Shown in pieces: positions 10,034-22,541 of a stretch of DNA of 64,000 nt (positions within the stretch are counted from its first letter, which is position 1; each line of letters starts with the position of its first letter). The stretch is from Bartonella sp. DB5-6. Lineage in GTDB: Bacteria > Pseudomonadota > Alphaproteobacteria > Rhizobiales > Rhizobiaceae. Below the pieces are notes generated by a model. The model saw only the letters and a list, made by a program, of their open reading frames with translations, ran no database searches and had not been told where the DNA came from. The stretch covers positions 124,001-188,000 of the forward strand of contig NZ_JH725115.1 of the NCBI RefSeq assembly GCF_000278115.1, in the 5' to 3' direction. The translations under genes were made by a program, and so were the position numbers.

Positions 10034-10739
10034 AGCAACTAAATAAATAAGAGAAAAAAAGTGAAAACAAGAGTAGATTGAAAAGTACTTTACATATGCA
10101 CTTAATTTTATAAAGCATATAATTTTGTTGATGAGAGATAAACTGCCAAAAGATGGCATTTTTTATCTGTAATGCTGTAGAACATTTTTTGCAGTGCGGC
10201 GTAAGGCGCATTCATGTATATTTAAAAATGCAAAATTGTTTATGTCGGAGTTCATTTTTTTGATCAACCACGTATAGAGGTACAAAACAGTACAGAATAT
10301 TCAGGTTGGGAATTATACATAAGAGCTTATGAAACCAATCACATAAGTGGTCAGCAGACGAAAATCGTCTGAAAAAACCAACTTAATGATAAGCAGGTAG
10401 TGGTTAGGAGTCTTTGTCCTTTAGAGCTTGGAGGATGTTAAGCATTGTAGAAAACCACGATAGAATTTTTCCGCGAGGCTCACAAAATGAACAGCACACG
10501 CAGGTAGCAATAAAAACAACTAATCCCACTATTTTATAAACAGATCAAAATACATAAAAATTTTCACTCTTTCAAGAAAAAGGGATTGTTAAGGTGTTTG
10601 TTTTCTTAGTGAGAATTATACGTACGGATATTTCACCTGATCTGATAAGTGAGTTTCATTTTTGTTTTGTGTTGCACTTTTTAAGTATTTGATGATTTGA
10701 TGTCTGAAAAATTTTTATTTGAAACAGGGCATCTTTCTC
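10034..10739. other. Gene-free stretch between coaBC and the EI24 gene
   Basis: About 700 bases without a credible gene. It contains a perfect 7-bp hairpin (cagacga, loop aaa, tcgtctg) at 10355-10371. On neither strand is it followed by a T-run, so I do not call a terminator. A decayed gene or a small RNA is possible but not shown. Confidence 0.5.
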
Positions 10740-12137
10740 TTATTGATGAATAGGGGTATGAGTGCCGAAAAATGACACAATAATCTTTGCTAATTTTTGC
10801 GCTATTTGTTGTTTACTCATGCGCGGCCACTGTTCAACATTTTCTTTACTAACGAGATAAACTTGATTTGTATCAGAACCCATAACGCTTGTGCCATCAG
10901 CTTGAAGAGAAATATCATTAGCAAGGATAAAATCTGCTCTTTTTTCGATGCATTTTTTTTGCGCATTTGCAATAATATCACAGGTTTCAGCAGCGAAACC
11001 AATCACCAGTGGGGGACGGTTTTGAGCGTGTCCAATTGTTGCCAAAATGTCAGGATTTTCAACCATCTGCAAGGAAGGTTGTAGTTTATGATTGCTCTTT
11101 TTAATCTTGTATGAAGATTGTGTTTGGCTGCGCCAGTCGCAAACGGCGGCGACAAAAAGTGCACCATCAGCAGGCAAGGCAGCCTGAACGGCTTGTAACA
11201 TTTGATGTGCTGTTTCAACATGAATAGCTTTAACTCCTCGTGGATCGGCAAGATTAACTGGTCCACAAATAAGTGTCACTTTAGCACCCAGATACATAAG
11301 AGCTATCGCAATAGCATGACCTTGTTTGCCTGAAGAGCGATTAGCAAGGTAACGTACGGGATCAATTGGTTCATGGGTAGGGCCAGAAGTAACAATGAAA
11401 TGGCGACCAGCAAGTGGTTTTTCTTGCACACCCAAAAGAGTTTCTATTGCAGCTACAATGGTTAAGGGTTCACTCATGCGTCCACAGCCTGTTTCATCGC
11501 GTTCAGCCATTTTTCCAATTTCTGGTCCTACTATATGAACACCATCTGTGCGCAGTTGTGCAATATTGCGAACCGTTGCTGGATGTGTCCACATCGTGGG
11601 ATTCATGGCTGGTGCAATCAAGAGTGGGCATTGTGCTGCTAAAAGCACACAATTAGCCAGATCATCTCCTATACCGTTGGCTATTTTTGCAATACGATTG
11701 GCTGTAGCAGGCGCTAAAATAATGAGGTCAGCATTACGTGCTAATCGGATATGACCAATATCATATTCTTCTTCGCGTGAAAACAAATCACTATACACAG
11801 TATAACCGCTTAAAGCTTCAGCTGCTAAAGGGGTAATAAATTTTTGCGCTGCTTTTGTCATAATAATGTTCAAGTGCGCACCCCGTTCTTGCAAACGGCG
11901 AATCAAATCAAGTGTTTTATAAGCTGCGATACCACCACCAATAATAAGGAGAAGTGATTTTGATTGCAATGATTGCTCTTCAGCAGCACTTGCTTGAGAG
12001 AGGCATGTAGTTGGGGTGGAAGGATTGCTTAAAAGGCGGCGGGCTTCCTCTTCCATAGAAACACCATTTTTTGCAGCACGTATGCGCAAAGATTCTTTAA
12101 CTTCGGGTGAAAGATTACGAATGGTAATACTAGCCAT
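10740..12137 (-). CDS. coaBC: CoaBC (PPC decarboxylase / phosphopantothenate-cysteine ligase) with N-terminal ribbon-helix-helix domain
   Basis: This bifunctional enzyme makes 4'-phosphopantetheine precursors for coenzyme A. Numbering from an ATG at 12146, the CoaC flavoprotein part spans about 64-240: the LLLIIGGGIAAYKTLDLIRR start, the catalytic histidine at 132 in DIGHIRLA, PAMNPTMW with Asn182, and GCGRMSEP with Cys221. The CoaB part (TSGPTHEPIDPVRYLANRSS onward) follows to the end. The unusual part is residues 4-41, which read like a FitA/Arc-type ribbon-helix-helix antitoxin DNA-binding domain (ASITIRNLSPEVKESLRIRA, then SMEEEARRLL). A linker of about 20 residues joins them. I chose the ATG at 12137 (M4), which has GGA 8 nt after a weak SD. 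It follows ubiB by about 70 bp. Confidence 0.95.
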   Translation of the reverse strand: MASITIRNLSPEVKESLRIRAAKNGVSMEEEARRLLSNPSTPTTCLSQASAAEEQSLQSKSLLLIIGGGIAAYKTLDLIRRLQERGAHLNIIMTKAAQKFITPLAAEALSGYTVYSDLFSREEEYDIGHIRLARNADLIILAPATANRIAKIANGIGDDLANCVLLAAQCPLLIAPAMNPTMWTHPATVRNIAQLRTDGVHIVGPEIGKMAERDETGCGRMSEPLTIVAAIETLLGVQEKPLAGRHFIVTSGPTHEPIDPVRYLANRSSGKQGHAIAIALMYLGAKVTLICGPVNLADPRGVKAIHVETAHQMLQAVQAALPADGALFVAAVCDWRSQTQSSYKIKKSNHKLQPSLQMVENPDILATIGHAQNRPPLVIGFAAETCDIIANAQKKCIEKRADFILANDISLQADGTSVMGSDTNQVYLVSKENVEQWPRMSKQQIAQKLAKIIVSFFGTHTPIHQ

Positions 12138-12206
12138 AAGATACATCCAAGAAGTGAATTGATCGCAATGATTTCATTATTAGTATTTTTTAGCATATTA
12201 AGCAGA

Positions 12207-13793
12207 TTAAAAAAGATGAAAAAGGTAAAAAGTGAGACAAACACAACAAAGCGCAATGATAAATAGACTATAACGGCCATAACGGCTGGTGCGACTTTGT
12301 TCGACAGCAAGTTGTTTAAGAGTGGTGGGAGAAAGATTAAGACCTGTTTTTCTCATGTTGTTGAGGTCTTCTTCCATACGTTGAAAATTTTGTATCAATT
12401 GCGGTGTTTTGCGTGCTAGTGAAAGGAGTGATTGCGCTCCTTCACTAAAATCTTTTGCCAGCCCCACGGGTCCTAAATTTTTGCCAATCCATTCTCTGAC
12501 AACCGGTTCAGAAGCTTTCCACATGTTAAAATGAGGGTCTAATGTGCGTGCGACACCTTCAACGACAACCATAGTCTTTTGTAACAGTAAAAGTTCAGGA
12601 CGTGTTTGCATATCAAACAATTCAGTGACTTCAAACAATAAGGTGAGCAGCTTAGCCATGGAAATGCTTTGCGCTGATTGCCCGTGAATTGGTTCACCAA
12701 TGGCACGATTGGCTTGAGCAAAGCTCTCAATATTGTGATGTGAAGGCACATATCCTGCTTCAAAATGAGCACGCGCCACCCGATGGTAATCACGCGTAAT
12801 AAAGCCGTAGAGGATTTCAGCAAGAAAATGCTTTTCTTTTTTTCCAAGACGTCCTGTAATTCCCAAATCAACAGCAACAATACACCCTTTTGGGTCTACA
12901 AATAAATTACCAGGGTGCATATCAGCGTGAAAAAAGCCATCACGCAATGTATGACGAAGGAAAGATTGAATAAGCGTAATTGCGAGCGCTTCTAAATTAA
13001 AACCAGCCTCTTTGAGGGCAGAAATCTCGGATATTCTTATACCATCAATCCATTCCATTGTTAAAACATTGCGTCCTGTTCTCTCCCAGTCAATTTGTGG
13101 AACTCGAAATCCTGTATCACGTTGAATATTCTCAGCCATTTCTGATATGGCAGCTGCTTCTAACCGTAGGTCCATTTCAATACGTGTGGTTTGTGCTAAA
13201 GTGTCAACTACACAAACAGGGCGTAGCCTTCGAGAAGCTGGTATATAACGTTCTTGTAAATGGGCAATGAGATAAAAGCTTCTAAGGTCTTTAGTAAAAC
13301 GCGTCCTGATATTGGGGCGGATGACTTTAACAGCACATTTTTTTTTATGACCGGTTCCATCATTGTATTCAGCTGGATGGACTTGGGCAATAGAAGCGGC
13401 AGCGATGGGTGGATAAAAATTTACAAATAAATCATCAAGAGATCGACCAAGTGAACTTTCAATTTGTGCAATAGCAGCAGTGCAAGAAAATGTTTGGACA
13501 CGATCTTGTAGCTGTGCCAAATCTTCTGCAATATCACGTCCAACAATGTCAGGTCTGGTAGCAAGAAATTGGCCAAGTTTTATGTAAGAGGGACCAAGCC
13601 TATTGATGGCATCGGAAATATTTTCAGATCGCCGCTTTTTTTTTGTTTTTCGGCGTGCTATCACACCTGCTATATGATGACATAATGCCGGAAATCCTCG
13701 AAGATCATCGTGAGGCAGAGCACTCAAAACACCTTCACGTGCTAAAACCCATCCCGCACGCATTAACTGAAAGTAAGTGGAAATTTGCACCAT
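12207..13793 (-). CDS. ubiB: UbiB, ABC1/ADCK atypical kinase of ubiquinone synthesis
   Basis: UbiB is a membrane-bound atypical kinase/ATPase needed for ubiquinone production, probably for handling lipid intermediates. The 528 residues include the family's KxGQ motif in LGPSYIKLGQFLATRPD, the AAASIAQVH (A-rich loop) motif, and HADMHPGNLFVD with VAVDLGITGRLG, the catalytic and metal-binding motifs. A C-terminal hydrophobic stretch (SLFIIALCCVCLTFYLFHLF) would anchor it. A TTG codon at 13808 is in frame, but the ATG at 13793, two bases after the ubiE stop, better fits tight coupling. ubiE, ubiB and coaBC form one transcription unit. Confidence 0.95.
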   Translation of the reverse strand: MVQISTYFQLMRAGWVLAREGVLSALPHDDLRGFPALCHHIAGVIARRKTKKKRRSENISDAINRLGPSYIKLGQFLATRPDIVGRDIAEDLAQLQDRVQTFSCTAAIAQIESSLGRSLDDLFVNFYPPIAAASIAQVHPAEYNDGTGHKKKCAVKVIRPNIRTRFTKDLRSFYLIAHLQERYIPASRRLRPVCVVDTLAQTTRIEMDLRLEAAAISEMAENIQRDTGFRVPQIDWERTGRNVLTMEWIDGIRISEISALKEAGFNLEALAITLIQSFLRHTLRDGFFHADMHPGNLFVDPKGCIVAVDLGITGRLGKKEKHFLAEILYGFITRDYHRVARAHFEAGYVPSHHNIESFAQANRAIGEPIHGQSAQSISMAKLLTLLFEVTELFDMQTRPELLLLQKTMVVVEGVARTLDPHFNMWKASEPVVREWIGKNLGPVGLAKDFSEGAQSLLSLARKTPQLIQNFQRMEEDLNNMRKTGLNLSPTTLKQLAVEQSRTSRYGRYSLFIIALCCVCLTFYLFHLF

Positions 13794-13795
13794 TT

Positions 13796-14578
13796 TTAAA
13801 TTTTCCAACCTGAATGCAACGCTGCGATTGCACCTGTGAGATTGCGGTAGGATACTCGCGAAAATCCTGCACGATTTATCATATGGGCAAAATCATCTTG
13901 CTTAGGAAATTTACGAATAGATTCAACTAAATAACGATAAGCATCGCCATCATTTGCGATGAATTGACCAAGCTTAGGGATAGCATGGAAAGACCAAAGA
14001 TCATAAATTTTGTCAAGCAGTGGCATCTCGACATTTGAAAATTCTAAACATAAGAAACGCCCACTCGGTTTTAAAACACGAAAAGCTTCTCTAAGGGCTT
14101 TATCAATGTAAGGCACGTTGCGAATTCCAAAGGCAATAGTATAAGCGTCAAAACTTTGATCTTCAAAAGGCAGATGTTCTGCGTTAGATTCAACAAAATT
14201 GATTAGAGGGGTGAGTCCATTTTTTTGTGCGCGCTTTTTTCCGATACTGAGCATTGAGCCGTTAATATCAAGCACTGTAACATGGGCTTTTTGGCGTGAA
14301 GCATTAAGAATTCGAAAAGCGATATCACCAGTACCGCCAGCTACATCAAGAACCTTCCAATTGGAAAGTGCAGGTGGAGAGAGCCATGCAACCATAGAAT
14401 TTTTCCACACACGGTGTAGCCCTAACGATAAGATATCATTCATCTTATCATAGTTTTCAGCAACAGAGTGAAACACACCATCAACCATAGATTGTTTTTG
14501 TGCTGCATCAACTCTTGTAAAGCCAAAAGAGTTCTCCATACCACCTTTGGCTCCTAAGCGTTCTGTTTCAGCTGTCAT
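13796..14578 (-). CDS. ubiE: UbiE/MenG C-methyltransferase
   Basis: A SAM-dependent methyltransferase of ubiquinone (and, in other species, menaquinone) biosynthesis, 260 residues. The SAM-binding motif [16 protein letters not shown] comes first, followed by [11 protein letters not shown] and the UbiE signature blocks [20 protein letters not shown] and [13 protein letters not shown] chose the ATG at 14578 ([10 protein letters not shown]) because a GGAAGG lies 8 nt upstream; the ATG two codons earlier is too close to that site. The stop is 2 nt before ubiB. Confidence 0.96.
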   Translation of the reverse strand: MTAETERLGAKGGMENSFGFTRVDAAQKQSMVDGVFHSVAENYDKMNDILSLGLHRVWKNSMVAWLSPPALSNWKVLDVAGGTGDIAFRILNASRQKAHVTVLDINGSMLSIGKKRAQKNGLTPLINFVESNAEHLPFEDQSFDAYTIAFGIRNVPYIDKALREAFRVLKPSGRFLCLEFSNVEMPLLDKIYDLWSFHAIPKLGQFIANDGDAYRYLVESIRKFPKQDDFAHMINRAGFSRVSYRNLTGAIAALHSGWKI

Positions 14579-14699
14579 ATACATGACCTTCCTTATTTTT
14601 CTTTTATCGTAAATGAAGTGAAGTATAAAAAATGTTCAAATACGAAAAAATAATATATAAAACTGTGACGTTTATACAGCCAGAAACAAAAAACTACCT

Positions 14700-17664
<2,965 letters not shown>

Positions 17665-18627
17665 ATGTCTGAGAAGAGTTGCATTTTAATTTTGCAAAAT
17701 GGGGTGAAGATTTTGAACATAAAGAAATCTATATATGCAAAACACCTTCAACTGCGCTTACAGAATTTTCTTCCCAAGAATATATTTAATACTCTTATTG
17801 GATCGTTATTTGTAGCATGGGGATTTTTATTTGCCTCTTTTGCAAAGGCTGAAACGGTTAAAGAACTGCCTTCTTTTTTTGATTCGCATGAACATTTTGT
17901 ACAACCTGATACGACGAATATAATTCGTTTGCGTTTTGTAACAACTTTTGATTTTCCTCCTTTTAACTTTCTTGACAAAACAGGACATCTTGCAGGCTAT
18001 AATCTTGATTTGTTGCGTGCTATTTGCTCGAAATTAGAGCTTGAAAAATTTTGTGAGGTAGAAGTTGTTCCTTGGAAAGAGCTCGTGGACCATGTAAAAA
18101 ATGGTGGCGCAGAAGTGATTATCGCTGGTTTAAAAGAAACAATCAAAACACGTCAAGATCTTCTTTTTACAAAGTCTTATTTGCGCTTTCCGGCTCGATT
18201 TGTTGCATCTCGACTTGTGAAGCTTGATGAGCCAATCAGTGATAGACTAGCACATTTAAACAGTGGATTTTTATTCAACAGTGCTCATGAAAAGCTGTTT
18301 CAGAGTTATTTTCCTAAAGCCAAAGGACAGGGATTTAATAATAGGGAAGAGCTCTATAAAGCGCTACAAGACCATAGAATTGATCTTATTTTTGATGATG
18401 GATTTGCTTTATCTTTATGGCTAAATGATGCAAAATCTATTAATTGCTGCCATTTTATTGGAGGAGCGTATATGGCTCCACAGTTATTAGGGCAAGGAAT
18501 GCGTCTTGCTGTTGCAAAAAAAAACGAAAAATTGGTTGATATACTCAATTATGCTTTGAAATCTTTAGAAGATGATGGCAAGCTTGCAGAGCTTTATCTG
18601 CGTTATTTTCCCATCAGTTTTTATTGA
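17665..18627 (+). CDS. Periplasmic amino-acid-type solute-binding protein (SBP family 3), orphan
   Basis: A 320-residue secreted protein of the bacterial extracellular solute-binding family 3. A hydrophobic stretch (LIGSLFVAWGFLFASFAKAE) ends about residue 62 and looks like a signal peptide, although the region before it is unusually long; a later start is possible. The mature part has the family opening LRFVTTFDFPPFNFLDKTG and the HLAGYNLDLLRAIC block, with an acidic EVEVVPWKELVDHVKNGGAE segment. Such proteins deliver amino acids or opines to ABC permeases, but no permease or ATPase gene is adjacent. It converges with the comM-like gene, with only 12 bp between them. Substrate unknown. Confidence 0.85.
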   Translation: MSEKSCILILQNGVKILNIKKSIYAKHLQLRLQNFLPKNIFNTLIGSLFVAWGFLFASFAKAETVKELPSFFDSHEHFVQPDTTNIIRLRFVTTFDFPPFNFLDKTGHLAGYNLDLLRAICSKLELEKFCEVEVVPWKELVDHVKNGGAEVIIAGLKETIKTRQDLLFTKSYLRFPARFVASRLVKLDEPISDRLAHLNSGFLFNSAHEKLFQSYFPKAKGQGFNNREELYKALQDHRIDLIFDDGFALSLWLNDAKSINCCHFIGGAYMAPQLLGQGMRLAVAKKNEKLVDILNYALKSLEDDGKLAELYLRYFPISFY

Positions 18628-18639
18628 TGAATACTTTCC

Positions 18640-20172
18640 TTAAGTAAGAGCTGTTAGTTTTTCAGTGCCGAGTCGGTAGGAAATAGCTTCTGCGAGATGA
18701 TAGCGTGAAAGATGGTCTGCTTCGTTGAGGTCAGCAATGGTGCGTGCAACTTTGAGAATGCGATGATAAGCACGTGCAGAAAGGTGCATTTTTTCACTCA
18801 CATCTCGTAAGAGTTTAGCTGCGTTTTGGTCAGGAATGGCAATTTCTTCGATGATTTTAGCGGGGCAATCACCGTTGGTGCGAATATGATCAAGTCCCAG
18901 TTTAACAAAACGTTTGGCTTGAATCGCACGGCACCGTGCGACTCGTTTTGCGATATCGCAACTTTTTTCTGATTGTTCTGGTTGCATAAGATCCATAGCC
19001 GTTAAAGCAGGAACATCAATTCGTAAATCAATTCGGTCGAGCAGAGGACCAGAAATACGGGATTGATAATCGATTTGACAGCGTATTCCTTTCGCGCAAA
19101 CATAGTCTTTTTCGCCTGCCATACCACATCGACAAGGATTCATCGCGGCAATGAGTTGGATGCGGGCAGGATAACTGATATGGTGGTTTGCGCGGGCGAT
19201 AACGCATTCTCCGCTCTCTAAAGGTTGACGAAGAGAATCGAGGACTTGTGGAGAAAATTCAGGTAATTCATCAAGGAATAAAACGCCATTATGTGCAAGT
19301 GAAACTTCTCCTGGTCGTCCTTTCAATCCACCACCGATCATTGCTGCCATGGAAGCAGAGTGATGCGGAGCACGAAAGGGACAGTGAAGTGAAATGGTAT
19401 TATGGACTGTTTCTCCTGTGATGGAAGCAATCAGAGAAACATCTAAAAGCTCACGGCTATCAAGAGGTGGCAAAATGGAAGGTAAACGTTGGGCTAACAT
19501 AGATTTTCCAGCACCAGGAGGACCTACAAACAAAAGGTTATGTCGTCCAGCTGCGCAAACTTCTAATGCACGTTTGGCGGTTTTCTGTCCTTTAATTTCA
19601 CAAAGGTCTGGAAGTTCAGTTTGTATAGTATATTGGCGGGGTTGTGGACGTTTTTGAATTTGAGTTCCTTTAAAATGATTGACTATAGTAAGAAGGGTTT
19701 CGGGGGCGAGAATATTCATCTCTGCATTTGCCCATGCTGCTTCAGATCCACATGAATGGGGACAAATGAGCCCTTTATCACACGATAAAGCTGTCATTGC
19801 AGCTGGTAAAACACCATTAACGGCGGTGATAGAACCATCCAGCGATAATTCGCCTAGAATGATGTAGTCTTGCGCAACTTCAGGAGGAAGAAGCCCCATA
19901 GCAAGCATTAAGCCTACAGCTATTGGTAAATCATAGTGTGATCCCTCTTTAGGCAGATCAGCTGGTGCAAGATTAATCGTAACCCGTTTGTTAGGCATAG
20001 AAAGTCCACAAGCATGGAGAGCTGCTTGTACGCGTTCACGACTTTCTGCGATTGCTTTATCGGCTAATCCAACAATAGCCATTCCTATTTTACCGGGAGA
20101 AATCATAACCTGTACATCAACAGGTACTGCTTCTAGACCACGAAAAGCAACAGTTGTAACATGCGCGATCAT
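18640..20172 (-). CDS. comM: YifB/ComM-family Mg-chelatase-like AAA+ ATPase
   Basis: A 510-residue cytosolic AAA+ protein. In naturally competent bacteria ComM promotes branch migration during transformation; the role elsewhere is less clear. The N-terminal Lon-protease-like fold (VDVQVMISPGKIGMAIVGLA) is followed by the Walker A loop LFVGPPGAGKSMLAQRLPSI, the Walker B GVLFLDELPEF, the sensor region ARIQLIAAMNPCRCG, and the C-terminal SARAYHRILKVARTIADL block. Length is typical. It is convergent with the solute-binding gene and divergent from tamA. Confidence 0.94.
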   Translation of the reverse strand: MIAHVTTVAFRGLEAVPVDVQVMISPGKIGMAIVGLADKAIAESRERVQAALHACGLSMPNKRVTINLAPADLPKEGSHYDLPIAVGLMLAMGLLPPEVAQDYIILGELSLDGSITAVNGVLPAAMTALSCDKGLICPHSCGSEAAWANAEMNILAPETLLTIVNHFKGTQIQKRPQPRQYTIQTELPDLCEIKGQKTAKRALEVCAAGRHNLLFVGPPGAGKSMLAQRLPSILPPLDSRELLDVSLIASITGETVHNTISLHCPFRAPHHSASMAAMIGGGLKGRPGEVSLAHNGVLFLDELPEFSPQVLDSLRQPLESGECVIARANHHISYPARIQLIAAMNPCRCGMAGEKDYVCAKGIRCQIDYQSRISGPLLDRIDLRIDVPALTAMDLMQPEQSEKSCDIAKRVARCRAIQAKRFVKLGLDHIRTNGDCPAKIIEEIAIPDQNAAKLLRDVSEKMHLSARAYHRILKVARTIADLNEADHLSRYHLAEAISYRLGTEKLTALT

Positions 20173-20582
20173 CAGTCTGCCCCCCCTTTTTACCTAGAGA
20201 AGAAAATCATATTTGCACATAAAAATCAAGAAGTGTTTCTATGGTTTTTTTGAGTGAGAGATCTATATAGAGGTGCAAGTTTTCTGAATGCAACCATGGA
20301 GAGTAATTTGTACAAATTTAACCATTATTATATGTGGTTAAATAAAACATTTATAATGAACTAAATGAATATGCTAGGAAAAAGGGAGAGAGGCTGCTTA
20401 TATTACACAGTAGTGCAAGGTTTTATGAATATAAGGAGGGGAGGCGTTATGCATTGCAAGAAAAGAATGTTATTTGCTGTGATCAAACGTATGAAATATC
20501 CAGAATAGGTATATTTAGTTTTCTTGTTCAATGTTATTTATAGTACAAAGTGATGTAAAGCATATTGAAGGTATCTGATTTA
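20173..20582. other. Intergenic region between divergent comM-like gene and tamA
   Basis: About 410 AT-rich bases with no credible gene. It should hold the tamA-tamB promoter; I did not identify firm boxes. Confidence 0.5.
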
Positions 20583-22541
20583 ATGGTATATCAGACGAGA
20601 GTTTTTTTTAAATCAGGAACCATACGCAGTGTATTTATAGTTTTATGCTTCGTCTGTGCGTTTCCGCAGCAACTTGCGGCATTTGAGTTTTTCGGCATAC
20701 CTCTTTTTGGTCAAAAAAAAACAAATTCTTTTTCTCATATCAGTGGTACGGAAAAATTTTATAAAGTTGATATTGTTACACCGTTAGGTACTCCATCAGA
20801 AGGCGTTAAGATAGTTAAGGCTGTATCTTCTCTCGTTGTTGATCAAGATAAGGCATCCAGTTCTTCTGGCTTGTTGGCTAAAGCGCGTTCAGATTATCAG
20901 GCAATTCTTTCTGCTCTTTATGCTGATGGACGCTACGGTGGTGTGATCAGTATTAAGATTAATGGTTTAGAAGCTGCTGATTTGAGTCCTATGACTCAAC
21001 TTCCAGCACAATCCAATGTTGTTATTACCATTGATGCTGGTCCACAATATGTTTTTAATGTTGCAGATATAGATAAAGTTGCTCCATTTGTGAAATATGA
21101 AACTAATAGAGTGCCCACAATTGAAGAATTAGGTTATCAGGTTGGGGCTGTTGCCAAATCTGAAACCATTTTGAAAGCAGAAAGATGGGCGATTGAAGGG
21201 TGGCGTAGACAGGGTTATGCTAAAGCTAAAGTTATGAAAAGTGAAGTGGTCGCTGATCATGCAGCCCGTCTTATTGATGCGCAGATTACTGTTGATCCTG
21301 GACAAAAAGCTTATTACGGCCCTTTAACTGTACGTAATGTTAGTAAGAAGCCAAGTGTGGATTCAGCCTACATTGCATGGATGACAGGGTTGAAGATAGG
21401 CCAAAAATATGATTCTTATGCATTAGCCAAAGCAAATGAAAGGCTTGCACGACTTAATGTTTTTCGTGCTGTGGATATACGTGAGGCTGATACAATTAAC
21501 CCTGATGGGAGTTTACCGCTTGCGCTTGTTTTAGAAGAACGTAAACTACGCCGTTTCGGTGTTGGTGGTAGCTATTCAACATTAGATGGTGCTGGTTTTG
21601 AAGCTTATTGGATGCATAACAATCTTTTTGGTCATGCAGAACGCCTCAAAGTTGAGACTAAAATAAGCGGTATTAGCAGGAACAGGGAGAAAGCATATAA
21701 TCTGAAAAATTTTGATTATCTTTTCGGCGGCACATTTTTAAAGCCTAGTATATTCACTCCTGATACTGACTTTATGGCAGAACTGAAAATACAGCAAGAT
21801 GTTCTAGACAATTACACGACAAAAGCCATCAAAGGAAAGTTGGGTATAACGCATATCTTTAATAGTAATCTATCAGGACAAGTTGCTGTAGAAGTTTCTA
21901 ATGGTTATTCACGTGATATTTATTTTGGGAGCCGTAATTTTACAACAATCGGATTACCGAGTGGTTTGATTTATGATAGTCGTAATAATAAGTTTAATGC
22001 GACAAAAGGTTTGTATGGTGAAGTGATTGTTGAACCTTTTTATGAAATGCGTTTTAGTAATTTTGTGACAAAGACGACTGTGGAAGGTCGTTCTTATTGG
22101 ACACTGGATAAAAATGATCGTTTTATTTTTGCGGCTCGGGCAAAATTTGGTACAATTCTTGGGAGTGATACAGCACAAATACCTTCTGATACGCTCTTTT
22201 TTGCTGGTGGTGGTGGTTCCGTTCGCGGTTATGCTTATCGCAATATTGGTATCAAAACAGAAAATGATGCTGTTGTTGGCGGGCGGTCACTTGTTGAGGG
22301 GGCAGCAGAATTACGTTTTTCTTTAAATGATAAGATAGGAGTTGTCGGTTTTCTTGATGGAGGTCTTGTAGGAGAAAAAGTGTTTGTTGATTTTTCTCAA
22401 AAAATGAAATGGGGAGCGGGTATTGGAGGTCGCTATATGACAGGTCTTGGTCCTTTACGCATTGATTTAGCTTTTCCTCTTAAGCGGGAAAAAGGTGATC
22501 CTCGTATTGGTTTTTATGTGGGTATAGGACAAGCGTTTTAA
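20583..22541 (+). CDS. tamA: TamA, outer-membrane BamA-family translocation/assembly protein
   Basis: An outer-membrane beta-barrel protein that, with TamB, helps insert outer-membrane proteins or move lipids across the periplasm. From the ATG at 20583 it has 652 residues: a signal peptide ending about residue 33 (QQLAA), three POTRA-like repeats at about 50-290 (for example SDYQAILSALYADGRYGG), and a C-terminal 16-strand barrel beginning near LRRFGVGGSYSTLDGAG, with SVRGYAYRNIG and a terminal Phe (GFYVGIGQAF) as expected for BAM substrates. I prefer this ATG, with GAAGG 11 nt upstream, over an in-frame TTG at 20565. The stop codon overlaps the tamB start by one base. Confidence 0.95.
   Translation: MVYQTRVFFKSGTIRSVFIVLCFVCAFPQQLAAFEFFGIPLFGQKKTNSFSHISGTEKFYKVDIVTPLGTPSEGVKIVKAVSSLVVDQDKASSSSGLLAKARSDYQAILSALYADGRYGGVISIKINGLEAADLSPMTQLPAQSNVVITIDAGPQYVFNVADIDKVAPFVKYETNRVPTIEELGYQVGAVAKSETILKAERWAIEGWRRQGYAKAKVMKSEVVADHAARLIDAQITVDPGQKAYYGPLTVRNVSKKPSVDSAYIAWMTGLKIGQKYDSYALAKANERLARLNVFRAVDIREADTINPDGSLPLALVLEERKLRRFGVGGSYSTLDGAGFEAYWMHNNLFGHAERLKVETKISGISRNREKAYNLKNFDYLFGGTFLKPSIFTPDTDFMAELKIQQDVLDNYTTKAIKGKLGITHIFNSNLSGQVAVEVSNGYSRDIYFGSRNFTTIGLPSGLIYDSRNNKFNATKGLYGEVIVEPFYEMRFSNFVTKTTVEGRSYWTLDKNDRFIFAARAKFGTILGSDTAQIPSDTLFFAGGGGSVRGYAYRNIGIKTENDAVVGGRSLVEGAAELRFSLNDKIGVVGFLDGGLVGEKVFVDFSQKMKWGAGIGGRYMTGLGPLRIDLAFPLKREKGDPRIGFYVGIGQAF

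Noticed and set aside
10355-10371. Perfect 7-bp hairpin cagacga-aaa-tcgtctg as a terminator or sRNA end
   Set aside because: On the plus strand it is followed by A, not T, and on the minus strand the T-run comes before the stem. No gene ends at it.
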